Assembly: GCF_003762925.1 (NCBI RefSeq)
Contig: NZ_RJUK01000001.1
Location: forward strand, 2,852,001-2,916,000
Reading direction: 5' to 3'
Origin: Marinimicrobium koreense
GTDB lineage: Bacteria > Pseudomonadota > Gammaproteobacteria > Pseudomonadales > Cellvibrionaceae
DNA: 64,000 nt
Positions 10,124 to 21,229 of the stretch are shown here, one piece after another; within the stretch, counting starts at the first letter, position 1; each line of letters opens with the position of its first letter. Made by a program: the position numbers and the translations under genes. The notes under the pieces are model-generated. The model did no database searches. It was given only the letters and a program-made list of their open reading frames with translations, and had not been told where the DNA came from.

Positions 10124-10258
10124 TTATACGGCCAGAGCCTTGCGACCTTTGGCACGACGACGAGCCAGTACAGCGCGACCGTTTTTGGTGGCCATGCGAG
10201 CACGGAAACCGTGGGTGCGCTTACGCTTCAGTACGCTGGGCTGAAATGTTCTTTTCAT
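10124..10258 (-). CDS. rpmH: 50S ribosomal protein L34
   Basis: 44-residue, highly basic ribosomal protein. Read directly from the minus strand: it begins [20 protein letters not shown] and ends KGRKALAV before a TAA at 10124-10126. Length and sequence are the invariant family pattern. It is the first gene of the minus-strand block and diverges from dnaA across about 400 bases of origin-like DNA. Confidence 0.98.
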   Translation of the reverse strand: MKRTFQPSVLKRKRTHGFRARMATKNGRAVLARRRAKGRKALAV

Positions 10259-10319
10259 GGAAGTAACCTGCCGTTCGAATTCCTGGTAAACCCGCACCAG
10301 GCGGGAAAAGAGGCGCGAT

Positions 10320-10346
10320 TTTATAGAAAATCGGGGCTAAAGGCAA
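10320..10346 (-). promoter_or_regulatory. probable rpmH promoter
   Basis: On the minus strand TATAAA (10320-10325) is preceded by TTGCCT (10341-10346) at a spacing of 15, or 16 if the -10 is shifted one base. It is about 60 bases upstream of the rpmH ATG. Spacing is short, so this is a moderate call. Confidence 0.4.
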
Positions 10347-10379
10347 CGGATTGATGGGGGTTTCTCGGTATTTCTGCCG

Positions 10380-10600
10380 AAATAAAGCAGGATGCGCCGT
10401 TATTCCCGGTTATGCGGTGCTTGTCAATAGGATAATAACAGGTTATCCACAGTTCATGGTTAAAAAATGACCGGTTTTTGAGGCTGTATCTGTGGGTAAA
10501 GGTAGAACGGTTGCTCAGATAACTTATTGAAAAGACACTGTTAATAACAAAAATTATGCGGAAAAAAAGATTCCCGGACTGTGGATAACTACTTTTATAG
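10380..10600. other. DnaA-box region upstream of dnaA (oriC II / dnaA control region)
   Basis: The 397-base gap between rpmH and dnaA carries two perfect DnaA boxes, TTATCCACA at 10443-10451 and, inverted, TGTGGATAA at 10580-10588, plus the near match TGTGGGTAA at 10491-10499. AT-rich tracts (TTAAAAAATG, AATAACAAAAATTATG, GAAAAAAAG) lie between them. In pseudomonads this rpmH-dnaA segment supports autonomous replication. It may instead serve mainly in dnaA autoregulation here. Confidence 0.6.
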
Positions 10601-10610
10601 AGAGTACACT
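10582..10610 (+). promoter_or_regulatory. possible dnaA promoter overlapping a DnaA box
   Basis: TGGATA (10582-10587) and TACACT (10605-10610) are 17 bases apart, 4/6 and 4/6 matches to the sigma70 consensus, and about 45 bases upstream of the dnaA start. The -35 lies inside the perfect DnaA box at 10580-10588, which would allow DnaA to repress its own gene. Confidence 0.4.
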
Positions 10611-10655
10611 AGCATCCGTTTTTTTGGATAATAATGCACCGGGGGGGAAGCGGTT

Positions 10656-12176
10656 TTGCCGGAATCTGTTTGGAAACTTTGCGCGTCGAGTCTACAGGAC
10701 GAGCTGCCTCCCCAGCAGTTCAATACCTGGATACGGCCGCTGCAGATAGATTCCGATGCGGAATCCGGGCAACTCAGGCTGTTGGCGCCCAACCGGTTCG
10801 TGTGCGACTGGGTCAACGAGAAGTTTCTGCACCGAATTCGCGAGCTGGTTGAGGATTTTCAATCGGACCAACCCCTCAGTGTTGAGGTGGGTATCGGTTC
10901 CCGCCCCGGGGGCGTCGGGACGCGACGCCCGGTCAATCAATCCTCGACCAGGCCGGTGTACCCGCAGGGGCAACCCGGTACCGGAGCCTCCTTTGGTGAA
11001 TCCCTGGGAGCGGAACCGTCGGGTTTTGGTCGAATGGGTGGATCCGCACCCAGTGAAGCGCCGGCGGGGCAGAGGCCCGAGGCCCCACCGGTGGCCGAGC
11101 CCGCCCCTCAACCATCGGTCAATAATACGGTTGAGGTGGAAGGGGCACTCAAGCACAACAACAACCTCAACCGGACGTTCAACTTCACCAGCTTTGTCGA
11201 AGGTAAGTCGAACCAATTAGGGTTGGCCGCAGCACGACAGGTGGCCGAGAACCCCGGCGGTTCCTATAACCCCCTCTTTATATATGGTGGTGTCGGCCTG
11301 GGTAAGACCCACTTGATGCAGGCAGTGGGTAATGCGTTGGTCGACAAGAATCCCAATGCCAAGGTGATTTACCTGCACTCGGAGCGGTTTGTGGCCGATA
11401 TGGTCAAGGCGCTGCAGCTCAATGCCATCAATGACTTCAAGCGCTATTATCGTTCTGTCGATGCACTGTTGATTGACGATATCCAGTTTTTTGCCGGCAA
11501 AGAACGGTCTCAGGAGGAGTTCTTTCATACCTTCAACTCGCTGCTTGAAGGTGGCCAGCAGATCATTTTGACCTGCGATCGCTATCCGAAGGAAATCAAT
11601 GGCCTGGAAGAGCGGCTGAAAAGTCGGTTCGGCTGGGGGCTGACGGTGGCAGTGGAGCCTCCGGAGCTGGAAACCCGGGTGGCGATTCTGATGAAGAAGG
11701 CCGATCAGAGCCACATCGATTTACCCCACGAAGCGGCGTTTTTTATTGCCCAGCGCATTCGCTCCAATGTGCGTGAGCTGGAAGGCGCTTTGAAGCGGGT
11801 AGTGGCGAACGCTCAGTTCACCGGGCGGCCTATTGATGTGGATCTGGTGCGCGAAGCGCTGAAGGATCTGCTCGCCTTGCAGGATAAGCAGGTGGGCATA
11901 GATAATATCCAACGGGTGGTGGGTGAGTACTACAAGATCAAGCTGAACGATCTGCTGTCCAAGCGACGCAGCCGCTCTGTGGCTCGCCCGCGCCAGGTGG
12001 CCATGGCCCTGGCGAAGGAGCTGACCAACCATAGCCTGCCGGAAATTGGCGAGGCGTTTGGGGGGCGGGACCATACCACCGTCTTGCACGCCTGTCGCAA
12101 AATAAAACAGATGCAGGAAGAGGATGCGGATATCCGGGAGGATATGAAGAATCTGCTGCGCTCCCTGACGACTTGA
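10656..12176 (+). CDS. dnaA: chromosomal replication initiator DnaA
   Basis: AAA+ ATPase that binds DnaA boxes and melts oriC. The frame opens with a TTG at 10656, preceded by a GGGGGGGAAG ribosome site; the residues that follow ([24 protein letters not shown]) are the expected N-terminus, so the TTG start is chosen. 506 residues: domain I (1-80), a long Gly/Pro/Ser-rich linker (about 85-170), AAA+ core with Walker A GVGLGKT at 212-218 and Walker [10 protein letters not shown], and domain IV with the [11 protein letters not shown] signature near 475. First gene of the dnaA-dnaN-recF-gyrB run. Confidence 0.98.
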   Translation: MPESVWKLCASSLQDELPPQQFNTWIRPLQIDSDAESGQLRLLAPNRFVCDWVNEKFLHRIRELVEDFQSDQPLSVEVGIGSRPGGVGTRRPVNQSSTRPVYPQGQPGTGASFGESLGAEPSGFGRMGGSAPSEAPAGQRPEAPPVAEPAPQPSVNNTVEVEGALKHNNNLNRTFNFTSFVEGKSNQLGLAAARQVAENPGGSYNPLFIYGGVGLGKTHLMQAVGNALVDKNPNAKVIYLHSERFVADMVKALQLNAINDFKRYYRSVDALLIDDIQFFAGKERSQEEFFHTFNSLLEGGQQIILTCDRYPKEINGLEERLKSRFGWGLTVAVEPPELETRVAILMKKADQSHIDLPHEAAFFIAQRIRSNVRELEGALKRVVANAQFTGRPIDVDLVREALKDLLALQDKQVGIDNIQRVVGEYYKIKLNDLLSKRRSRSVARPRQVAMALAKELTNHSLPEIGEAFGGRDHTTVLHACRKIKQMQEEDADIREDMKNLLRSLTT

Positions 12177-12237
12177 TTGTTCATCGTGAATCCCTGATTC
12201 AGGAAAACGCCTAACAGGAATAACAGGAAGAGACCCA

Positions 12238-13341
12238 ATGAAATTTGTCGTGTCCCGCGAAGCTTTGTTGAAGCCCCTGCAACTGGTCGGAGGGGTGGTA
12301 GAGCGCCGTCAAACGCTGCCGGTGTTGTCCAATGTGTTGATGGTGATTGACGGTGAACAGTTGTCCCTGACCGGCACCGACCTGGAAGTGGAAATCGTCG
12401 CTCGGGTGCCGCTTGAGGCTCCTGCCGATGCCGGCGAAGTCACGGTTCCCGCGCGCAAATTGGTCGATATCTGCCGCTCTCTGCCGGAAGGTGCCAACAT
12501 TGAGTTCGCACAGGATGAGCAGCGAATGGTGGTAAAGAGCGGCCGCAGCCGGTTTACCCTGTCAACGCTCCCGGCCAGTGATTTCCCCAATGTGGAGGAC
12601 GGCCCCAGCGATCTGCAGTTTGCCTGCCCCCAGCGGGAGATCAAGCGGTTGATCGAGCGCACGGCGTTTGCCATGGCACAACAGGATGTCCGCTATTATC
12701 TGAATGGCATGCTGTGGGAGGTCAAAGAGGGTCAGTTGCGGGCCGTGGCCACCGATGGTCACCGCATGGCGATGTGCACTCGCCCGGTGCCGGTGAGTGT
12801 TGAAGATACCATTCAGGCGATTCTGCCCCGTAAGGGTGTGTTGGAACTCTCCCGTCTGGTGGATGATATCGACGATACTGTGGACGTCACCTTGAGCGCC
12901 AACCATATCCGGGTGGCGACCGGCGATTACACCTTTACGTCAAAGCTGGTGGACGGCAAGTTTCCCGATTACGAGCGCGTGCTGCCCCGCGGTGGTGACA
13001 AGGTGGTGTTCGGGCCCCGGTCCGAGCTCAAGCAGGCCTTTGGTCGCACCGCCATTCTGTCCAACGAGAAGTACCGCGGTGTACGCTTGTTGCTCGACGA
13101 TGGGGTAATGACCATTGTGGCCAATAACCCCGAGCAGGAAGAAGCGGAAGAGCAGGTGGCGGTGGATTACAGCGGCGACTCCCTAGAGATGGGGTTCAAC
13201 GTGAGCTACCTGCAGGATGTGGCCAATGTCATTTCCGCGGATCACATCAAGATGACCTTGTCCGATGCCAACAGCAGTGCGCTGCTCGAGGAGCCCGAGG
13301 ATGGAGATTCGCTTTACGTCGTAATGCCGATGCGCCTCTGA
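12238..13341 (+). CDS. dnaN: DNA polymerase III beta sliding clamp
   Basis: Ring-shaped clamp that tethers polymerase III to DNA. The 367 residues are the standard length; it starts MKFVVSREALLKPLQLVGGVVERR and ends YVVMPMRL, the typical C-terminal tail that forms the clamp's protein-binding pocket. It is 61 bases after dnaA with an AGGAAGAG ribosome site, so likely co-transcribed with dnaA. Confidence 0.98.
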   Translation: MKFVVSREALLKPLQLVGGVVERRQTLPVLSNVLMVIDGEQLSLTGTDLEVEIVARVPLEAPADAGEVTVPARKLVDICRSLPEGANIEFAQDEQRMVVKSGRSRFTLSTLPASDFPNVEDGPSDLQFACPQREIKRLIERTAFAMAQQDVRYYLNGMLWEVKEGQLRAVATDGHRMAMCTRPVPVSVEDTIQAILPRKGVLELSRLVDDIDDTVDVTLSANHIRVATGDYTFTSKLVDGKFPDYERVLPRGGDKVVFGPRSELKQAFGRTAILSNEKYRGVRLLLDDGVMTIVANNPEQEEAEEQVAVDYSGDSLEMGFNVSYLQDVANVISADHIKMTLSDANSSALLEEPEDGDSLYVVMPMRL

Positions 13342-13363
13342 TAGAGGCGTCTCGGCGCCCTTT

Positions 13364-14473
13364 ATGTCTGTATCCCGCCTGAGTATCCAATCTTTGCGAA
13401 ATCTGGAGAGCGTGAGCCTGACTCCCTCTCCACGCACCAACCTCATTTATGGTCAAAACGGCTCCGGTAAAACCAGCGTACTGGAGGCGGTTCATACCCT
13501 GGCCCTTGGCCGCTCGTTCAGAAGTCACAAGCACAAGCCGCTGATTCAGTGGGGCAGGGAGCAATTTACGGTGTTCGCCGAGATTCAGCACCAGGGAAGC
13601 CGCATCCCGGTGGGCTTGCAGCGCGCGTTGACCGGAGAGGTCAACTTCAAGGTAAATGGCCGGGCGGTGGGCTCTCTGGCGGAATTGGCCGCGGTGCTTC
13701 CCCTGCAGGTCATTGATGCCCATACCTTTCTGCTTTTGGAGGGAAGTCCCAAGGTCCGTCGGCAGTTTATGGATTGGTTGGTGTTCCACGTGGAACCTTC
13801 GTTCTTTCCCGCCTGGAAGGCCGCACAGCGCTGTCTGAAACAACGCAATAGCCTGTTGCGACGTGATAGAATAGAAACCAGTGAGTTGAGCGTTTGGGAC
13901 CGTGAGCTGTCCAATCTCACTCAACAGATCCACGAGTGCCGTGAGAAAACCATTGAGCGATTCCGACCGGTTTTTCTCAGGTTGCTTGAAGAGTTTATTC
14001 GCATCCCCGGCGTCAGCCTGTCCTATCAGAGAGGGTGGGATAAAAACCGCTCCTACCAGGAAGTGCTTGCGGATAACTTCGAACGGGACCGCCACATGGG
14101 GTATACCCAATCCGGCAGTCATCGGGCTGATCTTCGAATCAATGTCGAAGGGCAACCGGCTGGGGATATTCTGTCTCGAGGTCAGCAGAAGCTGGTGGTT
14201 TGTGCGCTGAAAATCGCACAGGGCTACGTCTACGCCCAGGAAACCGGCGGTCGGTGTATTTATCTCGTTGATGATCTGCCAGCAGAACTCGATGGGGAGC
14301 ACCGGGCTACGTTGGTGGACTGGCTCGATAAGCTCGAGACTCAAGTATTTATTACCGGTGTTGATAAGCCGTCTCTTTTGGCGGATTGGCAAGACCGGCC
14401 AGACGCTATAACCAGAGTGTTCCACGTGGAACAGGGGACTGTCACCGCGGACGTGAATACCGAACAGCAGTGA
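13364..14473 (+). CDS. recF: DNA replication and repair protein RecF
   Basis: SMC-like ATPase that helps RecOR load RecA at gaps. 369 residues with P-loop GQNGSGKT at 30-37, the ABC-like signature region LSRGQQKLVV near 266, and Walker B IYLVDDLPAELD. It is 22 bases after dnaN. Unusual: the coding sequence contains two parS-like 16-mers (13782-13797 and 14418-14433), so the gene doubles as a probable centromere region. The second is near the C-terminus, encoding VFHVEQG. Confidence 0.97.
   Translation: MSVSRLSIQSLRNLESVSLTPSPRTNLIYGQNGSGKTSVLEAVHTLALGRSFRSHKHKPLIQWGREQFTVFAEIQHQGSRIPVGLQRALTGEVNFKVNGRAVGSLAELAAVLPLQVIDAHTFLLLEGSPKVRRQFMDWLVFHVEPSFFPAWKAAQRCLKQRNSLLRRDRIETSELSVWDRELSNLTQQIHECREKTIERFRPVFLRLLEEFIRIPGVSLSYQRGWDKNRSYQEVLADNFERDRHMGYTQSGSHRADLRINVEGQPAGDILSRGQQKLVVCALKIAQGYVYAQETGGRCIYLVDDLPAELDGEHRATLVDWLDKLETQVFITGVDKPSLLADWQDRPDAITRVFHVEQGTVTADVNTEQQ
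13782..13797. promoter_or_regulatory. parS-like site 1, inside recF
   Basis: TGTTCCACGTGGAACC matches the pseudomonad parS palindrome TGTTCCACGTGGAACA in 15 of 16 positions and has a perfect 14-base palindromic core GTTCCACGTGGAAC. It is about 12 kb from parB and between the two DnaA-box regions and gyrB, in the expected origin-proximal zone. Confidence 0.85.
14418..14433. promoter_or_regulatory. parS site 2, inside recF
   Basis: TGTTCCACGTGGAACA is a perfect 16-base palindrome identical to the consensus parS of Pseudomonas. It is 636 bases from the first site, in the last 55 bases of recF. ParB of this chromosome is the expected ligand. Confidence 0.9.
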
Positions 14474-14485
14474 AATCGGAGCTAG

Positions 14486-16909
<2,424 letters not shown>

Positions 16910-16938
16910 GAATCAGCCACAATTCCTGGTGATTGCCA

Positions 16939-16979
16939 TAATAAAACGGCGGGTAGAGTCTCTACCCGCCGTTTTATTA
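16939..16979. terminator. bidirectional terminator after gyrB
   Basis: A perfect 19-base inverted repeat (16939-16957 and 16961-16979) with a three-base loop, GC-rich stem centre (GGCGGGTAGA) and T-rich flanks in both directions (GTTTTATTA). It separates gyrB from the convergent esterase gene and can stop transcription from both. Confidence 0.9.
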
Positions 16980-16993
16980 GAGCCATCAATAAT

Positions 16994-18277
16994 TTAATCC
17001 GGACTCTCTGACAAGTCAGGCGTGGTCCATTCAACCCAAGGCGCTACAGCGTCCTCTTCCGCGAGGGTAGAGCGGAAGATACCAGTGGTTCCGGGCCTGT
17101 CGAGGAGAAAGCGATTTACAAACCCCTCCAGAAGGTCGCGTTGATGATCGGGGAGGGCACAGTGACGATGACCGCCGTTCTCCGAGTAGGCTATATTGGC
17201 TTCGACGCCCAGGGCACGATAGATCTCCCTCGCGGCTGAGGTTCCTATATAGGCCGGAATGGGGCCCAACCAGTCGATGTCGTTATCCAGCACCAGTAGG
17301 CCGCGCGGTGCTACCAACCCCATGAGCTGGTGGTGATCGAAGGGGAGGCGGGTGACCTTGTTGTTCCCAAACTCACTGCCGAAACCGGCCCGAAACCAGG
17401 GCTGTTCACCGGCGGCATGACTCAGGGTCTGAACGTTAACACCTTCCTCCGCCATGGCCTGTGCCACTCGCCAGGCGACCGCACCTCCGGCGCCGGATTC
17501 CTGGGGAATAGTCAGTGCGACCCGCTCATCCAGTGCTCCGGCCAATAAGGCGCCCTTGCCATTACGAGAGCAGCCGGTAACGGCCAAGCGGTTCGCCGCT
17601 ATCAATCCCTCATCCGATTCCTGTAGCACGTCGATCAGTCGGCTCACGCCCCAGGCCCAGGCGGTCATTGAACTGGCACTGTGGTCCTTGCCGTACAGGT
17701 CGTAAAACAGACCATTTCCTCGTGAATTCGCGCCACTCTGGGCGCCCAGCTCATTGTTGTCTACACTGATAATCGCCACGCCTTTGTCGGACAATAACTC
17801 GCTGTCCAGCGTAGCCGGCCCGAGGGTGATGATGGCCGGGTAGGGCGCCTGGCCAGCGTTGGGAAGCGTCACCGGGGCGTTGAATTCTATTGTTTTGCCT
17901 TGATGGTGGACAGTCACAGTAACGGATTTCGCGGAAACCCGGCCACTAACCCGCTCCGGCTTACCGGGTTTGATTCCCGATTCATACTGCTGTACCTGCT
18001 GCAGGGTTTCCTGGCGACGGCAGCGCCACTGGTCCCGCTCGGTAATGCGGTGTCCGTCCAACCCCAGAAACGGATCGGGTAAGGTCTTGATGACCGCCAG
18101 GTTGGAGGCGTCGGGAAGTGTAGGTACAGGGCAGCCTTCGCCTGAGTTTTCGGTAGTGACAGGGCGACGCTCACTGGAGCTTTGCATCGTTCCACCGCCC
18201 GCACAGGCATTGAGAAGGCTGAACGAGAGTGTCAGGGTGGCGAGGCTGGAAACCATCGACTTTATTTTATGATTCAT
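16994..18277 (-). CDS. lipoprotein glucuronoyl esterase, CE15 family
   Basis: Predicted to cleave ester bonds between 4-O-methyl-glucuronic acid on xylan and lignin alcohols. I start at the ATG at 18275-18277, spaced 7 bases from an AGGA; 427 residues. A lipoprotein signal peptide ends in LLNAC. The alpha/beta-hydrolase core shows GCSRNGKGA, the CE15 nucleophile motif GCSRxGK, with the serine at about residue 237, DNNELGAQ and NSRGNGLFYDLYG upstream, QESGAGGAVAWR, and the GGHRHCALP histidine region near 395. It is divergent from the O-acetylesterase-like gene across 230 bases, consistent with a shared xylan-debranching role. Substrate is inferred from family. Confidence 0.85.
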   Translation of the reverse strand: MNHKIKSMVSSLATLTLSFSLLNACAGGGTMQSSSERRPVTTENSGEGCPVPTLPDASNLAVIKTLPDPFLGLDGHRITERDQWRCRRQETLQQVQQYESGIKPGKPERVSGRVSAKSVTVTVHHQGKTIEFNAPVTLPNAGQAPYPAIITLGPATLDSELLSDKGVAIISVDNNELGAQSGANSRGNGLFYDLYGKDHSASSMTAWAWGVSRLIDVLQESDEGLIAANRLAVTGCSRNGKGALLAGALDERVALTIPQESGAGGAVAWRVAQAMAEEGVNVQTLSHAAGEQPWFRAGFGSEFGNNKVTRLPFDHHQLMGLVAPRGLLVLDNDIDWLGPIPAYIGTSAAREIYRALGVEANIAYSENGGHRHCALPDHQRDLLEGFVNRFLLDRPGTTGIFRSTLAEEDAVAPWVEWTTPDLSESPD

Positions 18278-18508
18278 CAACACATCCTATTGTTATCCCC
18301 AAAGGGTTCTAGGGAGTGAGTAAATTCGCTCCGCTTATTATTGTCAATATGAATATAAAGTTATCCAAAAGGTTACTACGGCACTTCTTCACGCTGAGGG
18401 TTTTGAGGTGGAGTATGAGCACAGGATTGTTATAATCAGTACGACTATAACAGCCTGGTTCCTGACGTGTGCCGGCGCCACCTTTAATTCAAAGAGAGTT
18501 TAATAACG

Positions 18509-20446
18509 ATGAAATACCGGGTTGGAGCATTGATGATGGGGGCGGCGCTCAGTTGTGCCGCCGTTCAGGCCGAAGTCACCCTGCCGCGCTTGATCAGCGA
18601 TGGCATGGTACTTCAACGAGACACGGAAATCCGGGTATGGGGTTGGGCCGATCCGGACGAGGCAGTAAGTGTTCACTTTCAGGGTTTCACGTGGCAAACC
18701 GTGACCGCCGATGACGGGCGCTGGCAGCTGACCTTGCCAGAAATGAAAGCCGGCGGCCCCTATGAGCTGACGGTTAAAGGTGAGAACACCCTTACCCTGG
18801 AGAATGTTCTGGTGGGGGACGTGTGGCTCGCCTCCGGTCAGTCCAATATGGAGCTGACCATGGCCCGGACCAAACCGCTGTACGCGGAGGAAATGGCCGA
18901 AGCGAATTATCCCGAGATCCGCTTTTTTGAAGTCCCTGACCGCTATCAATTCAAGCACCCCGAGCCGGACCTGGACGGTGGTGAATGGCTGTCGGTGACT
19001 CCCGAAACCCTGCCGGGTATTTCCGCGGTGGGGTATTTTTTCGCCAAGGACCTGCATCAGCAATACGACGTGCCGGTGGGTGTGATCAATGCCGCCCTGG
19101 GGGGATCACCGTCGGAAGCCTGGTTGAGTGAATCTGCCCTGAAAGCCTTCCCGCACCACCTGGAAGAGGCCAAGCGCTGGCGGGATGATGACTTGATTGA
19201 GCAGGTGAGCTCGGCGGATAACGCTCGGGGTCAACAGTGGCGTGAGCGTCGGGACGAACTGGACCCCGGCTTCAAGAACGGCGAGGCCCTCTGGGCCAAG
19301 CCGGAGGTTGATGACAGCGACTGGGAAACGGTGACACTGCCCGGTTTCTGGGGTGAGGAGGACAAGGCCAACGGTGTCTGGTGGCTGCGCAAAACCATCA
19401 CTCTGCCGGAAGACTGGGCCGGTAAAGCGGCCTTTCTGGAAGTGGGCCGCCTGGTGGACGCCGATGTGACCTACCTGAATGGCGAGCGCGTCGGACAAAC
19501 CGGCTACCAATACCCGCCGCGCTGGTACGAGGTGTCCGAAGGCCTGCTCAAGGCGGGTGAAAACGTATTGACCGTGCGCCTGACCAGTGAGAATGGTCGA
19601 CCGGGTTTTGTGGAAGACAAGCCCTATGAGCTGCGCCGGGAGGATGAAGTCGTCGATCTGACCGGTGAGTGGAAGGTCAAGCAGGGTGCGCAATTGGACA
19701 ACCTGGATCCGCCCACCTTCATCCGCTGGAAACCCATGGGGTTGTACAACGGCATGATTGCACCGCTGACCGATTACGCCATCAAGGGTGTCATCTGGTA
19801 CCAGGGCGAATCCAATGTCGGTCGCGAGGCGGAGTACAACGAATCCTTCCTGGCGGTGATCAACGAGTGGCGTCGCCAGTGGGCGCAGCCCGATCAACCG
19901 TTTATTTTTGTGCAACTGGCCAACTACCTGGAAACCCGGGATGAGCCGGTGGACAGTGACTGGGCCCGCCTGCGCGAAGCGCAACTGAACACCTTGCGTG
20001 TCCCCCACACCGGTATGGCGGTGGCCATCGACGTCGGCGAGTGGAACGATATTCATCCGCTGGATAAGCAGACCGTGGGCGAGCGGCTGGCCCTGGCCGC
20101 CCAAGCGGTGGCTTATGATGAAGACCTGGTGGCCTTTGGTCCGATCTATACCGGGATGGAAGTGGATGGACGCCAGGTCCGCCTGAGCTTTGAGCATACC
20201 GGCTCGGGGCTGGCCTCCTGCAACGGTAAACCCTTGGCCGAATTTGCCATCGCCGGCGAAGACCGCGATTTTGTCTGGGCCGATGCGCGCATCGAAGGCG
20301 ATTCCGTGGTGGTACAGAGCGCTGAAGTTCGCCGGCCGACGGCGGTACGCTATGCCTGGGCGGACAACCCGGATCAGGCCAACCTGTGCAATCGCGAGGG
20401 CCTGCCGGCGACTCCCTTCCGGACGGACGACTGGCCTCGGAAGTGA
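18509..20446 (+). CDS. secreted sialate O-acetylesterase family protein (SASA/SGNH)
   Basis: SGNH-type carbohydrate esterase, likely removing acetyl groups from sialic acids or xylan. 645 residues. Signal peptide of about 21 residues ending AAVQA. The nucleophile block GQSNMEL has its serine at residue 112; GGSPSEAWLSE and VIWYQGESN are blocks II-III; the Asp-His pair DIHP is at 514-517. Between blocks II and III sits a jelly-roll insert (about 270-385, WLRKTITLPEDW to VDLTGEW), a sugar-binding-like domain common in the long forms. Beside a CE15 esterase, a role in xylan deacetylation is more likely than sialic acid use, but this is inference. Confidence 0.85.
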   Translation: MKYRVGALMMGAALSCAAVQAEVTLPRLISDGMVLQRDTEIRVWGWADPDEAVSVHFQGFTWQTVTADDGRWQLTLPEMKAGGPYELTVKGENTLTLENVLVGDVWLASGQSNMELTMARTKPLYAEEMAEANYPEIRFFEVPDRYQFKHPEPDLDGGEWLSVTPETLPGISAVGYFFAKDLHQQYDVPVGVINAALGGSPSEAWLSESALKAFPHHLEEAKRWRDDDLIEQVSSADNARGQQWRERRDELDPGFKNGEALWAKPEVDDSDWETVTLPGFWGEEDKANGVWWLRKTITLPEDWAGKAAFLEVGRLVDADVTYLNGERVGQTGYQYPPRWYEVSEGLLKAGENVLTVRLTSENGRPGFVEDKPYELRREDEVVDLTGEWKVKQGAQLDNLDPPTFIRWKPMGLYNGMIAPLTDYAIKGVIWYQGESNVGREAEYNESFLAVINEWRRQWAQPDQPFIFVQLANYLETRDEPVDSDWARLREAQLNTLRVPHTGMAVAIDVGEWNDIHPLDKQTVGERLALAAQAVAYDEDLVAFGPIYTGMEVDGRQVRLSFEHTGSGLASCNGKPLAEFAIAGEDRDFVWADARIEGDSVVVQSAEVRRPTAVRYAWADNPDQANLCNREGLPATPFRTDDWPRK

Positions 20447-20463
20447 TTGCTCACTATCGGTAA

Positions 20464-20934
20464 TCAGTCGACGGGGAGGGCGGTGCTGTTAATCGGACTT
20501 TTCAATACGAAGGACGAATGCACACCGCTCACCCCCTCGATCCGGGTCAGCTTCTGCAACAGAAACTGCTGATAGGCATCCATATCCCGCACAATCACCT
20601 TGAGCAGGTAGTCGGCAGACTGGCCGGTGATCAGGTGACATTCGAGCACTTCCGGATAAGTCGCAATCGTATCTTCAAAGGCGCTGAACCGGTCCGGGGT
20701 GTGCTTGTCCATGCTGATTTCAATAAACGCCATCAGGTTCAGCCCCAGCTTGCGGGCGTTCAACAGCGCCACATAGCCATCGATCAGTCCGTCTTCCTCC
20801 ATCTGTTTCACCCGGCGCAGGCAGGGGGAGGGTGAAAGGCTGATGGCTTCGGCCAGTTCCTGGTTGGTAATCCGCCCCCGATGCTGCAGGGTGTCGAGGA
20901 TCATGTGGTCGTAACGATCGAGTTTAGTGGTCAT
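20464..20934 (-). CDS. Lrp/AsnC family transcriptional regulator
   Basis: Feast/famine regulator, 156 residues. N-terminal helix-turn-helix: LDRYDHMILDTLQHRGRITNQELAEAISLSPSPCLRRVKQMEEDGLI (residues 5-50). C-terminal RAM domain (about 70-140) would bind an amino acid and set the oligomeric state. It is divergent from leuA with a 295-base gap, so control of leuA or of itself in response to leucine is plausible; other amino acids are possible. Its 3' end is 17 bases from the convergent esterase stop. Confidence 0.9.
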   Translation of the reverse strand: MTTKLDRYDHMILDTLQHRGRITNQELAEAISLSPSPCLRRVKQMEEDGLIDGYVALLNARKLGLNLMAFIEISMDKHTPDRFSAFEDTIATYPEVLECHLITGQSADYLLKVIVRDMDAYQQFLLQKLTRIEGVSGVHSSFVLKSPINSTALPVD

Positions 20935-21229
20935 GGGGATACAATATTCTGATTACGGTTAAATTGTTGGCATAAATTGCCAATACCGGCGTTATCTGAG
21001 TCATCTTAGCAATTTATTGGCGGCCTGTAAGCCATATACTATCCCCAATGCCTGATAACGGATGAGCGGCGGGCCACAAGCCCACCCCGGGGATGTCTCT
21101 CACTGCTACCCGCAGCGTTCTGCTCCCCACTGAACAGCCTACCCGGCTGAACGTCACCGCTCTCCTCGGGCAACCTTTTAAACCCATGTTTGTGCCTTAA
21201 ACCGAAGTTTGCGCCAATGGAGCCGAGCC
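20935..21229 (+). promoter_or_regulatory. Lrp-leuA intergenic region with possible leader peptide frame
   Basis: This 295-base divergent region should hold promoters for both genes. An open frame 21093-21200 (35 codons, MSLTATRSVLLPTEQ at its start) contains six leucine codons, including two adjacent pairs, and ends 29 bases before the leuA ATG. Its ribosome site is poor (GGGG touching the ATG), and I did not identify a clear terminator/antiterminator pair. A leucine-sensing leader is possible but unproven. Confidence 0.25.

Noticed and set aside
18686-18705. GTTTCACGTGGCAAAC, reminiscent of parS
   Set aside because: Only about 12 of 16 positions fit the consensus and the palindrome is broken; it lies in esterase coding sequence. 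The two recF sites are far better.
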